Shown here one piece after another: positions 1-11,171 of a DNA stretch of 64,000 nt (position 1 is its first letter; each line of letters opens with the position of its first letter). Both the position numbers and the translations under genes were made by a program. Origin of the DNA: Stachybotrys elegans (taxonomy: Eukaryota; Ascomycota; Sordariomycetes; Hypocreales; Stachybotryaceae). The notes beneath the pieces were generated by a model. That model made no database searches. It was given only the letters and a program-made list of their open reading frames with translations, and was not told where the DNA came from. The stretch lies in the NCBI GenBank assembly GCA_020746835.1, contig JAGPNK010000011.1, positions 682,001 to 746,000 of the forward strand, read 5' to 3'.

Positions 1-444
1 CAATACACGTTGCGCGTATCAGAGACGGCGCAAAAGGGTCGTTAGCAACAGATTGTTGGGTCGATGCAGTTGCAGGTAGACAGCTAACTATACCTGGGTT
101 AGTGAACCATGAGACTTAATTTAAACGCATAATTATCTATATCACGTAGAGAACTGTCTGTAATAGACGGCCATGAAAGCCCAACTCACTCGCACCAACT
201 TATCAAGGTCGCGATACTGGTGTTCTCTTCCCCGAGACCAATACTTGCTCGGAACCTGGTATTCCCCTCTATCCCCGCGTCATTAAAAGTACCTCAAGTG
301 TACTTCTCCACTCCCCAAAACTGACCAATAGATGGACGATCGCATTACATCTGCCAACACGCGTCCGCGCCATGTGTGGTGTTTTTGGCTCTCGCCTTCC
401 TTCCTTTCACGCGACATCTCATCCTTTCTTCACACACCAACACC
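1..444. other. gene-free left edge and 5' region of the AT-hook gene
   Basis: No coding exon is recognised here. The last 100 bases before the AT-hook start are pyrimidine rich, as is usual just upstream of fungal start codons. Any gene running off the left edge would be untraceable from this sequence. Confidence 0.5.
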
Positions 445-2181
445 ATGTTTTCGGCCTTTGTGGAAAGCATGCAGCGCAGCCATAGTCGCGAGCAGGACCC
501 CTCTCCGACCCGAATGGATCAATCACCCTTCGCCGCCTTTGGCCAAGCACCGCCCGCCCCAAACGACGTGGATCGCGACCAGCAGGTCCCTCGCGGCTCT
601 TCGCCTGACCGCGACGGCGATGTAGACATGCCAGACTCTCCACCCCCTGATGCAGCCGGTCCTGCATCTCCTCCCTATAGTTCTTTTCAGCCTCAGACTG
701 ACCCCGTCGCTTCTGCACCCTCCATCTTTGGCCCTGCATTCGAATCCTCCTCCAGAGATGTCGATGATGAGCCCGAGCCCCAAGAGAATCCCGACGCGAC
801 CATCCTATCGCAGGAACTAGGCGAGACGATCCCAGCTACCAAATCTGCCTCGCCCGTCGATGCCGACACGCAAATCGACCAAGAGACGGCGGCGGCAAGT
901 GAGAGAACGCCTCCTCCCAAGACACCCGCGTCAGGCAAGAAGCGCGGTAGACCTCCGGGTAGCCGCAACGTTGAAAAGACGCCAGCTCACATCCCGAGGG
1001 GCGAGCGGACACAGCCGAAGCGCGCTGCTCGCGACGCGCCAAAGCCCGCGCAGGAGTCGGCGCCCGCGCCAGCCAAGACCGTGCGACGACGTCGCGTGGC
1101 TACCAAGGCCGCCGTCACCAAGCCTGCTGCTACCAAGAGGAGAGGCCGTCCCAAGGCCACGCCCGCCAAGGACGCTGCCACTGCGCCCAAGAAGAGAGGT
1201 CGACCCAAGGCTGACGCGGTCGAGCCTCCAAAGAAGAGGGGTCGTCCCAAGGCTGATGCAGCCGAGGCTCCCAAGAAGAGAGGGCGACCCAAGGCCGACG
1301 CGACGGAAACCCCCAAGAAGAGAGGCCGTCCCAGTACTAAGACGGCCGCCAAAGCGACCACCAAGGCAAGCACCAAGGGAAACACCAGGACCACACTGGC
1401 AAAGGCGGCCAAGCCTCAAGGTGTTGTCAAGCGAGGACGTCCCCCAAAGACGGACCCATCCAAACTGGAGGCCGCTCTCAAGACAGACAAGGCTACCAAG
1501 CCAGCCCCGACTGGGAGAGGACGCGGTCGTGCCGCCAAGCCCGCTCCTGTCGCCGACAAAAAATCCGTCACAACGTCAGGACGCGGCTCCATCAGGACCT
1601 CTGCCACCACCCCTGCGGAATCGACAAAGCCTGCTGGACGCCGCGGGCGACCGGCCACCCAAGCTACCCCCAAAGACACACAAACACCCTCCAAGAGGGG
1701 TCGCCCTGTCAGCAAGCCGGCGCCATCTGCGGAGAAGACTGTCACACCCGGGCGAAGAGGCCGGTCCTCCAAGGCGGGTGGTTCTGATGCCCAGCCTGCT
1801 GCTGAACCTGCCAAGTCGGAAACCCCGGCCCAGACTCCTGGCCGTCGAGGCCGTCCTAAAGCTACTACTACGCCTTCGGTCACCCCGGGTACCCGTTCCG
1901 CCACAAAGCCAACCCCCAGGTCGGCCACGGCTCGCCAGGGCACCAAGTCCGCCGCCACCCCCAAGCCTGTTGAGCCAACCGCTGAAGCTACAACGTCTGG
2001 CCGCAAAGGACGGAGCGCGGCAGGGGCCACTCCGCAGTCGACCAGAAGTGGGCGGGGTGCACCGCCTGCGGCCACGCCCACCACTCGAGCCACCAGAAAG
2101 GGGACAACACCGCTTGCAAAGGCGGCCAAGCCAACTGGTGTTACGAAGCGCTCCAGCGGCCGATCGACACGGTCATCTTGA
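445..2181 (+). CDS. multi-AT-hook DNA-binding protein
   Basis: Predicted 578-residue nuclear protein, uninterrupted. The open frame extends further 5', but the first ATG is at 445 (MFSAFVESMQ). The N-terminal 150 residues are acidic and Ser/Pro rich. From about residue 170 to the end the chain is Lys/Arg/Ala/Pro/Thr rich and carries ten cores of the AT-hook type R-G-R-P flanked by Lys/Arg, plus degenerate copies (RGRGR, RRGRS, RKGRS). AT-hooks bind the minor groove of AT-rich DNA, so a chromatin-associated architectural role is likely. There is no second folded domain, so it is not a remodeller or a transcription factor with its own activation fold. Long open frames on the other frames of this stretch come from its biased composition and are not genes. 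Confidence 0.8.
   Translation: MFSAFVESMQRSHSREQDPSPTRMDQSPFAAFGQAPPAPNDVDRDQQVPRGSSPDRDGDVDMPDSPPPDAAGPASPPYSSFQPQTDPVASAPSIFGPAFESSSRDVDDEPEPQENPDATILSQELGETIPATKSASPVDADTQIDQETAAASERTPPPKTPASGKKRGRPPGSRNVEKTPAHIPRGERTQPKRAARDAPKPAQESAPAPAKTVRRRRVATKAAVTKPAATKRRGRPKATPAKDAATAPKKRGRPKADAVEPPKKRGRPKADAAEAPKKRGRPKADATETPKKRGRPSTKTAAKATTKASTKGNTRTTLAKAAKPQGVVKRGRPPKTDPSKLEAALKTDKATKPAPTGRGRGRAAKPAPVADKKSVTTSGRGSIRTSATTPAESTKPAGRRGRPATQATPKDTQTPSKRGRPVSKPAPSAEKTVTPGRRGRSSKAGGSDAQPAAEPAKSETPAQTPGRRGRPKATTTPSVTPGTRSATKPTPRSATARQGTKSAATPKPVEPTAEATTSGRKGRSAAGATPQSTRSGRGAPPAATPTTRATRKGTTPLAKAAKPTGVTKRSSGRSTRSS
1186..1329 (+). repeat. 42-bp tandem coding repeat encoding AT-hooks
   Basis: Three full copies of a 14-codon unit (PKKRGRPKADAxEx) start at 1186, 1228 and 1270, with a partial fourth copy at 1312. 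The copies differ mostly at third codon positions and at the last four residues. The array was therefore built by tandem duplication and then kept under protein-level constraint. Confidence 0.85.
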
Positions 2182-2411
2182 GCAGTTGTAACGGGCATAC
2201 ACGTGTTATGATGCTGGATCACATTGGCTGGCTGGTAAGGTGAATTTTGCAGGGAAATTATGGAATGGCAAGGGATTTCGACACGCGCAAGGACGGCGTC
2301 TGGTGGGAGGGAACGTTGTTGATGGACATGAGATGATGTTTTTTTCCTGGAGTTACACGGCAGAACAATACACATGTGGTTCTTGAATACGTGGTGCTCT
2401 TTCCAACGTGC

Positions 2412-3482
2412 TTATACTTGGAGTGACTGCAGCGCGCTTGCAACATCAGCAAACCGGAGCTCCTTCATGGTCTCCTCCCATAGTCGCTCCATGGCGTCCA
2501 AGCCTTCTTTTGTATACATGAGTGTATGGAATCTAGACCAGGTTAGCATGAGATTTCTGTTCTCCCCATCATCGACCTACGGATGAAGGTTAAAGTCCAC
2601 AATAAAACCTCCGTGGGCCTCCTGGCCCTTGACCTCGACAGCGTCCAGGTACGTCCAGGCACCCTGCTGCGGGTTCCTCGACGAGATCCTCTTCAAGAGG
2701 CCGAAGATGGCGGCCCCAATCCCGGTAAAGGTCCTGTGGAGGCTAGTTTCCCCAACGTACCCAGGATCCACAGTGGTGACAATTACGTCTCCCGCGTTGA
2801 CCTGCTGGCTGAGCTTGTGGGTTAGCATTAGCACCAGAAGCTTGGTTGTCGAGTAGCGCTCCATGTAGGAGCCGTAATATGCCGTGTCGTCGAAGGACGG
2901 GATGATGGGTTTGGCATCACGGTTGAGGAATTCTGGAGAGAGGGCCGAACTGGAAGAGATGAGGGTTAAGCGACCTGGTCGAGCCCCCAAATGCTTCGCC
3001 TTGAGCAAGGGGAGTAGGAGGATTGATAATAGAGCGGTGGACAGGTAGTTGACCTGGAAGGCTTCTTCGTGACCTGTCTCAGCCACCTTGAACTCGTAGG
3101 GGAAGACAGCTGCGTTGAGTATGACGGTGTCGAGCTGAGGCAGTTTGGCACACGATTGGGCAAACGCCTGGATCGACTCGTACGAAAGCATGTCGAGGGG
3201 CCAGACATCGATTACGGCCTGCGGGTGGGCTTTACGCAACGGTTCCGCAGCAGCTTCGCCCTTGGCCACGGTACGCACGGCCATGACGAGACGGCTCAGA
3301 CCGAGACGGAGCATGACACGACATGTCTCAAGTCCTATTCCGACGTTGCTGCCCGTGATGATGGCAGTCCTGCCTGCAAAGGAGGTTTCGGCGGGTGGAG
3401 GGATACACTTTGTCTTGAACTGGGACGTGACGAAGACGTCCAATCTGGATCGCTGGCGAGCAGCCAAGGCCATGGATGCCAT
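2412..3482 (-). CDS. short-chain dehydrogenase/reductase (SDR)
   Basis: NAD(P)-dependent oxidoreductase of the classical-like SDR type, 340 residues over two exons (3482-2581 and 2532-2412). The 48-nt intron begins GTAGGT, contains a CTAAC branch site and ends CTAG. Seen: cofactor-binding TGSNVGIG near residue 44, the NAA structural motif, the catalytic serine region (LISSSS) and YSTTK as the YxxxK pair. Reading straight through the donor gives a stop after DFNLHP. Splicing adds a 40-residue tail with YTKEGLDAMERLWEETMKEL, which matches the usual C-terminus of this fungal SDR group. The substrate cannot be inferred. It is divergent from the transcription factor gene at 4074. Confidence 0.88.
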
Positions 3483-4073
3483 GTTGATGAGGTAGTATCT
3501 GGGCGAGGTTGAATGAATTGAGAGAATAACGTCCAGCTCATGGCCATTGGGAGGGGATTTATATCATTAGCCCTTGGTGGTCGGCTTGACGTAGTATGAT
3601 GCCGGCTTCTCGATCGAGGCATTCTTTCGGTTCAACTTTCGGGTGTGCTGGAATCCTGTACAGCGCTATTCAGAGATCCTGGTCAACGCATTGTCATGTG
3701 GCCCAACCATGAACTGGTCCTATTCTATTCCACAGCCACAGTGACCGGTCACTTGAATCATGCCGGAGTATCATGGGGCGAGAGCTAGATAGTACCCTGT
3801 ATCCATAGGTGGCCATGGACGCCGGATATCTCGCTTTCGTTTAGACGTGACAATGCCAAGAAACACATAACGTTGTGCGCTCCACAAGTTCCCCAATCCA
3901 GCAATTCTTCTGGCTGCTATTCCCGTAACGCATGTTGGCGGCTCGCTAAGCATGCCTCCCTTTCAACGTTGTCCGAAATCGAGCCCTCTCCATCTCATCC
4001 TCCACTCGAATATGCACACGGTACTCTGGAGCCATCATCAACACAAATCCAGCGTCAAGGATCCGGAACTGAC
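3483..4073. promoter_or_regulatory. divergent intergenic region, SDR / transcription factor
   Basis: A 591-bp region lies between two divergent starts and must hold both promoters. No specific operator was recognised. Confidence 0.5.
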
Positions 4074-5488
4074 ATGAAGTCCGACTTTGTCTTCATCTCA
4101 TTGGACGCCGGCTGCCCCCCTAGGGGAAAGGACTTGTCCCTTGTCCGCAGCCATGCGATGCGCGGTGTGAACAGCCGCGAGGACTCACGTCGGTCTCGCC
4201 AAGCTCGCCGTCGGAAGCAGCGGGAGATTAAAAAGGCAGGAATAGATGGCTCTGCCACGGCCGATGCCCTGATCGATAGCCCCACCAGTGCTGTTGTTCT
4301 GGCAGCCGTGAATAGATGTGTCCGTGTCTTATTCACCTGTCTGCCCTTCCAGGATGTGGACTGCATACGGCTCCCGGAATACGATGGCCGCCGTAGCGAG
4401 TCTCGAGAGCTCCTACAGAAATGCAAGTCAAGCTCAGGCTTTGCGGTGGTCAGCGCTAACGGATGACAGACGGCATCATCAAGACGCTCATGTACCCCAT
4501 CGACAACTGCGTCGACTTCAAGCTCCTCGACGAGTGTATCGACGACTTCTCGACCGACCTCGCCTTTTACCATTCCCTCTTGTTCTACAGCTCAGCCATC
4601 CAGGACTTTACGCTGCAGCGTCCGCTGGGCCCGCTTTCCTACCACCATCTTCGACAAACTCTGCACCACCTGAAGGCAACAATCGCCCAGCACCCACAAG
4701 ACAAGATTGACAGAACCTTCTTTGTGGTGCTTTCTCTCTGCATTGTCGCGAGCGTCTGGTGCGACGACGATGCTTTGCGCGTTCACAGCGCGGGGCTGAA
4801 GCAGCTTCTGGAGATGCGCGGTGGCCGCTCCGGGCAAGTGATCAACCCCAAGATTTGCTTCAAGCTTGCTCATCTCGATCTCTCCGCCTATATGAGCACG
4901 GGTAGGCGGCCTTGTCTGCTAAATGGTTCTGTCACCTGGGACTCTGTCTTTGGTGAAGCGTCAATGTTCCATCAGCACAACCCGCCGAGCTTTGTTCAGC
5001 TCATTACCGACGACCGCCTGCTTCTCGTCTTCCTCGATTGCCGCTACCTCGTCACGAAGATCAACAACCAAGTTGCCGAAAGAAGGCGAATGTTGCCCGG
5101 CGCAGTCATGGAAATCTTCAAATCCATACAGCTGAGACTTCTCCACCTCGACGGACAATTGCCCAACCCACTTGAGGAGTGTCTCCGGTTGGCAATGGTT
5201 GCATTCTGGTCGAGCGCCATGCGAGTTCCCGGGAGGAGTATACGATACGACTACCTGAGCCAAAGGCTTCGAGAGTCGTGCCGTGTGCTGCATCTTGTGG
5301 GTAGTGAGTTTAGTGATATGGCGGTGTGGGTTTTGATGATGGGCGCCGTCTCAGTGTTCCATCCCGCAGAAGGCTGGATGTACGAATACTGGCTTCGCTG
5401 TGTCCCAGTCGGGGGTCTTGGGTCGTTGTCAAGAAATTATTGCACAATGTCATGTGGATTGATGTTCTTCATGATGAACTTGGCATAA
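4074..5488 (+). CDS. fungal-specific transcription factor-like protein, 3' end apparently frameshifted
   Basis: Two exons. The N-terminus (MKSDFVFISL, then VRSHAMRG followed by an Arg/Lys-rich basic stretch) is the hallmark of a fungal family with a Fungal_trans_2-like C-terminal region and no Zn2Cys6 cluster. The exons join best through a 47-nt GC-AG intron (4423-4469: GCAAGT donor, GCTAAC branch, ACAG acceptor), which gives LLQKYGIIKTLMYPID in phase. Read as given, the frame ends at 5488 with an unrelated tail. In the next frame the sequence continues as VKKLLHNVMWIDVLHDELG to a stop at 5523, which looks like the family's normal C-terminus. A single missing G in the GGGGG run at 5411-5415 would explain this, either as a real 1-bp deletion or as a sequence error. 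A further short intron near 4310-4355 cannot be excluded. Confidence 0.65.
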
Positions 5489-5714
5489 AGGCGTTTGCTG
5501 TATTGAATCGAGGACTTCTCTAGACTTTTCACAATCATCCCATCGTATACAAATTTAAACGTAACGGCTTAGTCCTCCAATTCAATTAGCATTGAGCCAA
5601 GATTGAGCCGGCGGAGCTTTATACGCGTGAATAGTACATGTGCAACTGTCCACCTTCCAATAAACCCTCATCGGCGATACAAATTGATGACGCTTTCTCC
5701 GTTACGACTTACAT

Positions 5715-8700
5715 TCAGGCCACCCAGCGAGGCGCATATGTACACCAGCTCTTGATTTCATCCCATTCCTGCTCCTCCTCGGGCTTGCTCTTGTCTGCCA
5801 ACCGCTTCGCCACCTCCCTGCAGTCGTCAACGCCAATCATGTGTCTTCGGGAAGTAATATCAGCCGTCGCCATCAACTCTCGAAGCACGCGATACGTCTT
5901 GATGTGGAACTTGTCTTCATCCACCCAGTCGGCATTGTTGGCCTGTAGAAGGGTTGATGGTTCTCGAATAACCCCTATATGAGGGCCGTCGTAACTCCCC
6001 ATAACGCGTGGCGGGGTGTTGGTCTGCTCCTGGAGGTACAAAATCCAGGCCAGATCGTATGGTGTCTGGCCCATTGTATTCTCCTGCATCAACACTCGCG
6101 GGTGAATAGACGCCAGCTCTCTTATCATTTGCCACATTCCCCGGTGGGTTTTATTCAAGATGAGCTGATGCATGGGCGTCTGTCCGGCTCCGTCAATCAT
6201 CGTGTAGACATCGTCCGGCATATACCGGGATATGAGTTGGAGTATCTTGACGTTGTGATGCCCATGGAAGACGAAAGAAGCAAGCGGAGTGAGACCCGTC
6301 GGACCAATGGAGCAACGGCCAGTAAACAGGCTTGCCAGCAAACGCGGGTCAATGAGCTTGATACAAGACTCCATCTTTTCCAAGGCACGCTGCTCCTCGT
6401 CAGGATTGTCGTCTGATGGAGATGGTACGTCGCTCAGTAGAAGAGCATGCAGTATGTTTTGACCCTTCTTGTTACACGTCGTCTGGTCAGCTCCTGCATC
6501 AATGAGTAGCTTGACCGTCTCGGGTTGACAGTAGTAAAAGGCCAACCAGAGAGGACTGCAGCCAGATCCAGCCTTTTTGTCAAGACTTTGGGGCATGTAC
6601 TCGACCATGCGCTGCACCCTTGCAAGCCAGCCCTCGTGGTTGTTCGGGGAACTTCCCCTGAGCACGGCGCAGTGAATAGCCAGGTCCTTCCGGAGCCCAA
6701 GCCATGCATCAACAGCTGCTTCCCACGAACCGTACTCCTTGGAGATGCGCTGGACGAGTTCGTCATGCTGGTTGCGCCGACCATACTCGTTGTACCACCT
6801 GGAACAGTCTTTGCCTTTCCAAAAATCGATCTCATCATCGCTACCGCTGCGGACAGCTGCGAGGAATGGCGACGCGTTCTTACGCCATGACTTGGCTTCA
6901 CCATCGGCATCCTTGCCATTGGCCTCTGACACCCAACGTGATTGGCGTTTTCCGCGGATCTTCAGGCCCTGGTAGTACGGCGACTGCTTTTTCTGCTCCT
7001 CCGGTACCACAGCACTAGCTAGCATGTCCGTAATGGGCATCATGAAACCCGTTTCAGTTATAATGAGCTCGAGCAGGCCCCATTTACCATGGCTGACGCA
7101 GTGATCGAAGGCGTCACGCACATTTGAAACCCACTGTTCGTCATTGGCGGACAGGTTTTGGCTTTCATGGTGTATGCGTAGTTTGGCTTGTCTGGCGGCA
7201 CGAAGTATGAACTTGACAATGTCCATAGAGCCGGTTCTTACGCCGAATCCGAGAAGACTGTGCTTCTTCCATAGCTGCGCCACAGCACTGCTGAAAGCTT
7301 GCTGTGACAGAGTTAGTAACTGCAAAGTCTGATGAAGCTGACCTAACAACTCACAGAAGGTGTTTGGTAAGTAGGCCACCAAATCCATGGATTCCATTCT
7401 GCCTCTCTTTCGCGATGAATGTCTCCGACACTGATATTTAGTGGCTTGTCTACCGCCCAACATGGGACTTGTTCCAGTAGCATGTCAACGGGTGACTTCC
7501 GACTTGCCGCAGACGCATTCAGGGTACTGAGGTCTTCGATGGTGAACTCATCGCTGACCAGCTCTGAGGTGAGGAGAATCTCGTCCGGGTTGCAGTCGTT
7601 GTCGTCTTCCTCGTAGTCTTCCAGGGTGCGGATTCGAAATCGTCGCTTACGGGGTTTGTCTTCCTTTGGCTTGTACTGAGCAGCGGCGATATCCAAAATG
7701 GACTGTGCGAGCGACAGGTTGTTCTTTGCTACGGCAATGGCGAGAACGTTGAGCCCCCACGAATCAGAAGTCGATACCAGGAGAGGAGCCAGAGAGCCCC
7801 CTTGCCCGTCATCGTTCTCACGTAACGTCAACAACTTGGTCAAATTGACATCCTCATCCCACACGGCTTGGAAGCTAATCAAGTGGTTAGAAAACCCCAT
7901 AGAAGGCAGGTGATCGGGCCGAGACTTACAGCCTGTTGTATGCTTGGCCTTTCTCTTCGTTGAATCGTGGATCGTCATACCACACACTGACCTCGTAGTC
8001 TGCAAGGTCAGTCTCAACTGCTTTAGGTTTGCGATAGGAACGCTCGGCTTTTGCTTCTTTTGCAGCCTCTGGGTGCAGCATGCTGAACGTTTTCGCGCCT
8101 CTCTTCAACAGCTCCTGTTCAAGGTCCTTCAACTCCGTGATGCGTTCTTTCTTACGTTGTTGATATATGTTGCCAGTTTGATTGGTTCTCTGCTGTTCCT
8201 GATCTTGCTTCTGTGCCTTGATGATGGCTAGACGAACATGCTCAACCTCTCTGGCAACCATGGTATGTCTGTAGCTGCCAGGAACGAGACCCTCGAGGTA
8301 TGCTTCGTTAGGCTTCAGGTTAGGCGTCGCGTAACACACTTGGTACTGGTCATCAAGCGATTGCTGCAATTCGTCAATGTTTGCTCTCACATAGTCCAAT
8401 ACAGTTCGTGGTGGCTCATAACTCCACTGCCCGTTCAGAGCCCTGCCAGCATCGCGGTCCATCGTGTTGATATCAGCACCGGCATCAAGCAAGGCCAGCA
8501 GGATGGAAGACAGCGACGATATTGCAGCGACAATAATAGGCTGGCTGATTTCAACCTCGTATTGCGTCAGGAGCTCCTTTGGGGTCAAGCTCTTTGTACC
8601 TTGTCTTAGGACTGCTTCGCGATATTCTTCGTAGGTGATGGTTGCTTTTGCACCCAAGCCCAACAAGGCCCTGACGAGACGCTCATTCTTAGCCAGGACT

Positions 8701-11171
8701 GCTGTATGAAGTGTAGAAGTAAGTCTAGAAATTGAATAGGTCCCCATGTCAATCATGTGCTTCAGGCCCGCTCGGGTTGAAGTGAGGTCGGTCTCAGCCA
8801 TCGCTCTCAACGCCTGCACGTTCTGTCTTAGAACGACTCCGTGTGCCGCTGTTACCTGATTCATATCACTCTGAGCTGGGTTCGCACCAAGTTTCACAAG
8901 TGTTTGGACCATTTCCGTGGCATCGGGAGCAGATAGTTGGCCTGCAAGCACCAGATTCAAGAATGCCCCGTTGTTGGTGTTCTTGACCTTGATCGGCAGC
9001 AGAACATCGGCCCCAAACGACAACACGAGGGTCTCCACGACTTCCAAGTGACCGCCTAGAATCGCAACATGGAGTGGACTGATGGGGTTGTCCCATGCGA
9101 CAACATTGACGTCGAAGAAATCGGGTCCGTATTGGTCATCTGCTGCCAGCATGTCGTCCTCTTCCTTGTTTACGCGAACATATGAAGTGTCAGATGAGGT
9201 CGTAGCCGAGTCACTGCCCTCATTGTCAGAGTCTTCTTCTTTGTCCACGTCGGGATCACTGATAAGCTCTATGCTAGAGTCAGTACAAGTCTCAACACTG
9301 TGATGTCTCCTGTACTTACCTGCAGAGCCCATCCCGGTTTGCTGGCTGGCTCTTTCTTCCATGCGTTCCTCTTCCCTCTTTGCCTCTAACTTCTTGTTTT
9401 CCTCGGACGTCTCAAGTAGCAGCCTCACGATATCAGCTCTGCCGGTAGAAGCCGCCATATGCAGAGAAGTGAAGCCGCCTTGGATGCGCGAGGTGATTCG
9501 TGCACCACTTTCAATAAGAACCTTCAGCACATCACATTGTCCACTCATGACCGCCAAGTGCAATGGCATCCGTCCCGTGTGATCGCGTTGGTTGACGTTG
9601 TGCTCTGGTATATCGCACCACTGTCGCACACCGTCAATGTCACCGCTCAATATATAATCACAAACCACTTGGTTGCTTCCCAGGTACGCCATGTTGGTCC
9701 AGTCGTCAGCAGTTAAAGGGTTGAAGCTGCCAATTGCTTGCCTTCCAGGATCATCCTTGATGAATTCAAGTTTACCGGACACGTAAATCTTGGCTTCCTC
9801 CTCGGCAATTCTCAGCTCTTCATCAGACTGTGGCTTCGGGCAACTACCACAACAGTCGTGAATGATAGATCTGGCGTCTCCTATAAAACAGGGGTGGCGA
9901 TGAAGGTTGACGGTTCTGTCCTTTTTGTGATTCCACTCTGCGTTTAGCAACAGATCCTTCACGTATAGGAGTTTTTCGATCTTCATGGCATTGTACTTGG
10001 GGCCGTACGGGGTCGTAAAGGTGTGGTAGTTTGACACATCGTCCTCCACAGCCCACTCAGCAACATCTTCGGGATCCTTGTCTTTCACGTTCCCGGGCAA
10101 AGCGTGTTTTCTGCGCCGTCCACTAGCTGGTGGACGCCCACGCTCTGCTCTCCGTTGGTTGATGTATGCTTCACGATCATCTGCCGTGGGTAGCTGCTCA
10201 ATGATGAGCAGCCGAGCAAGGCCATGCGTGTGTGTCAACGACCGTTCATAGATTGAAGGATCAATACGTGATCTGTCCAGGTCCGAGTAGTATACTTCAA
10301 ATCCACGCCGCGCGTACTTTGCAAGACGCTTCTCGTAGCTGGGGCTTCGTCGTGTCAAGTCGACCGTGTTCGTCTGCGCACAGAGACTTGTGATGCCACG
10401 GGGACTTCCAAATACCTGAGTGCCATCGAACACGAAGCAGCTGCAATCGACGTCAAACCCGGACAATATCTCGGAGATGGACTTGTAGAGACGTAGGACT
10501 ATCTGTACGTGCCGTGTTGGGTACTCGCTGACAATGGTTATGGTGTTCTTGGTCCTGATTGTCGTGGTCTCGGCCAAGACGTTGTTCTTCACGCATCGCT
10601 CAATTTGTTCAATCTTGTCTATCGCAGCCTGCTCGTCGAGTCCCCATATGAAGAGATCCACATCACTAGATGGAGCAAGCTTCTCGTGATAGTACTCGCG
10701 CTGGGCGCGCTTTGAGCCTTGGTACTTTGCAGGAACGGGCAGTAAGGCGGTAACAACAGCTGAGCCGGCAGCAACCACATTGCTCCAGTCAAGGTCGTCC
10801 AGCGAGCGCTCACAGAAGAGCTGAAAGTTCTTCTTGAATTGATCCAATGACGGGGCTATGGCGCTGAAGCCATTCGGAAGCCTGGCGTCACTCTGCAGCG
10901 GCATGATGTATTTGGAAGCTTCAGGATCACGCTCTGGATCCCGAGCCCTAATCTTGAGAGAACTCTCATAGCCATTGTAAATCGGTACCGCATTGACCAA
11001 TGGATTCTGGATTGCAGGGTGATTCCGGTGCTGGGCGAAGCACTCGCGTAGCTTGGCCTCGTACTCGTTGTACGGCTTGACGAGATGACGAAGCTGGGTC
11101 CCTGCATTCCGAGAAAGATGGTCAATGAAACGGCTATGAGGAGCCGGTAGGCTGGCGATGTCAAGAGGCAT
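5715..11171 (-). CDS. giant ankyrin-repeat protein with nucleotidyltransferase-like N-terminal domain
   Basis: 1,765 residues in four exons: 11171-9320, 9268-7930, 7874-7355 and 7301-5715. The introns are 51, 55 and 53 nt, with GTAAGT or GTGAGT donors and CTAAC or CTGAC branch sites. The first intron is a multiple of three without stops, so an unspliced reading is also open. Residues about 130-175 contain a GS motif (136-137) followed by SSDVDLFIWG (D170 and D172). This is the hG[GS]...DhD pattern of the nucleotidyltransferase fold. FDVDCSCFVFDG further on could supply the third acidic residue. Ankyrin repeats follow at about 540-610 (TGRMPLHLAVMSGQ, GGFTSLHMAASTGR), with more at about 700-1000 and in the C-terminal third (GCSPLWLAFYYCQPETVKLL). 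Acidic linkers separate the repeat blocks. Enzymatic activity is inferred from the motif only; the catalytic fold could be degenerate. Confidence 0.8.

Noticed and set aside
860..2375. Long open frames of 140-440 codons in other frames and antisense to the AT-hook gene
   Set aside because: They mirror the biased, repetitive composition of the AT-hook coding sequence and show no motifs of their own.
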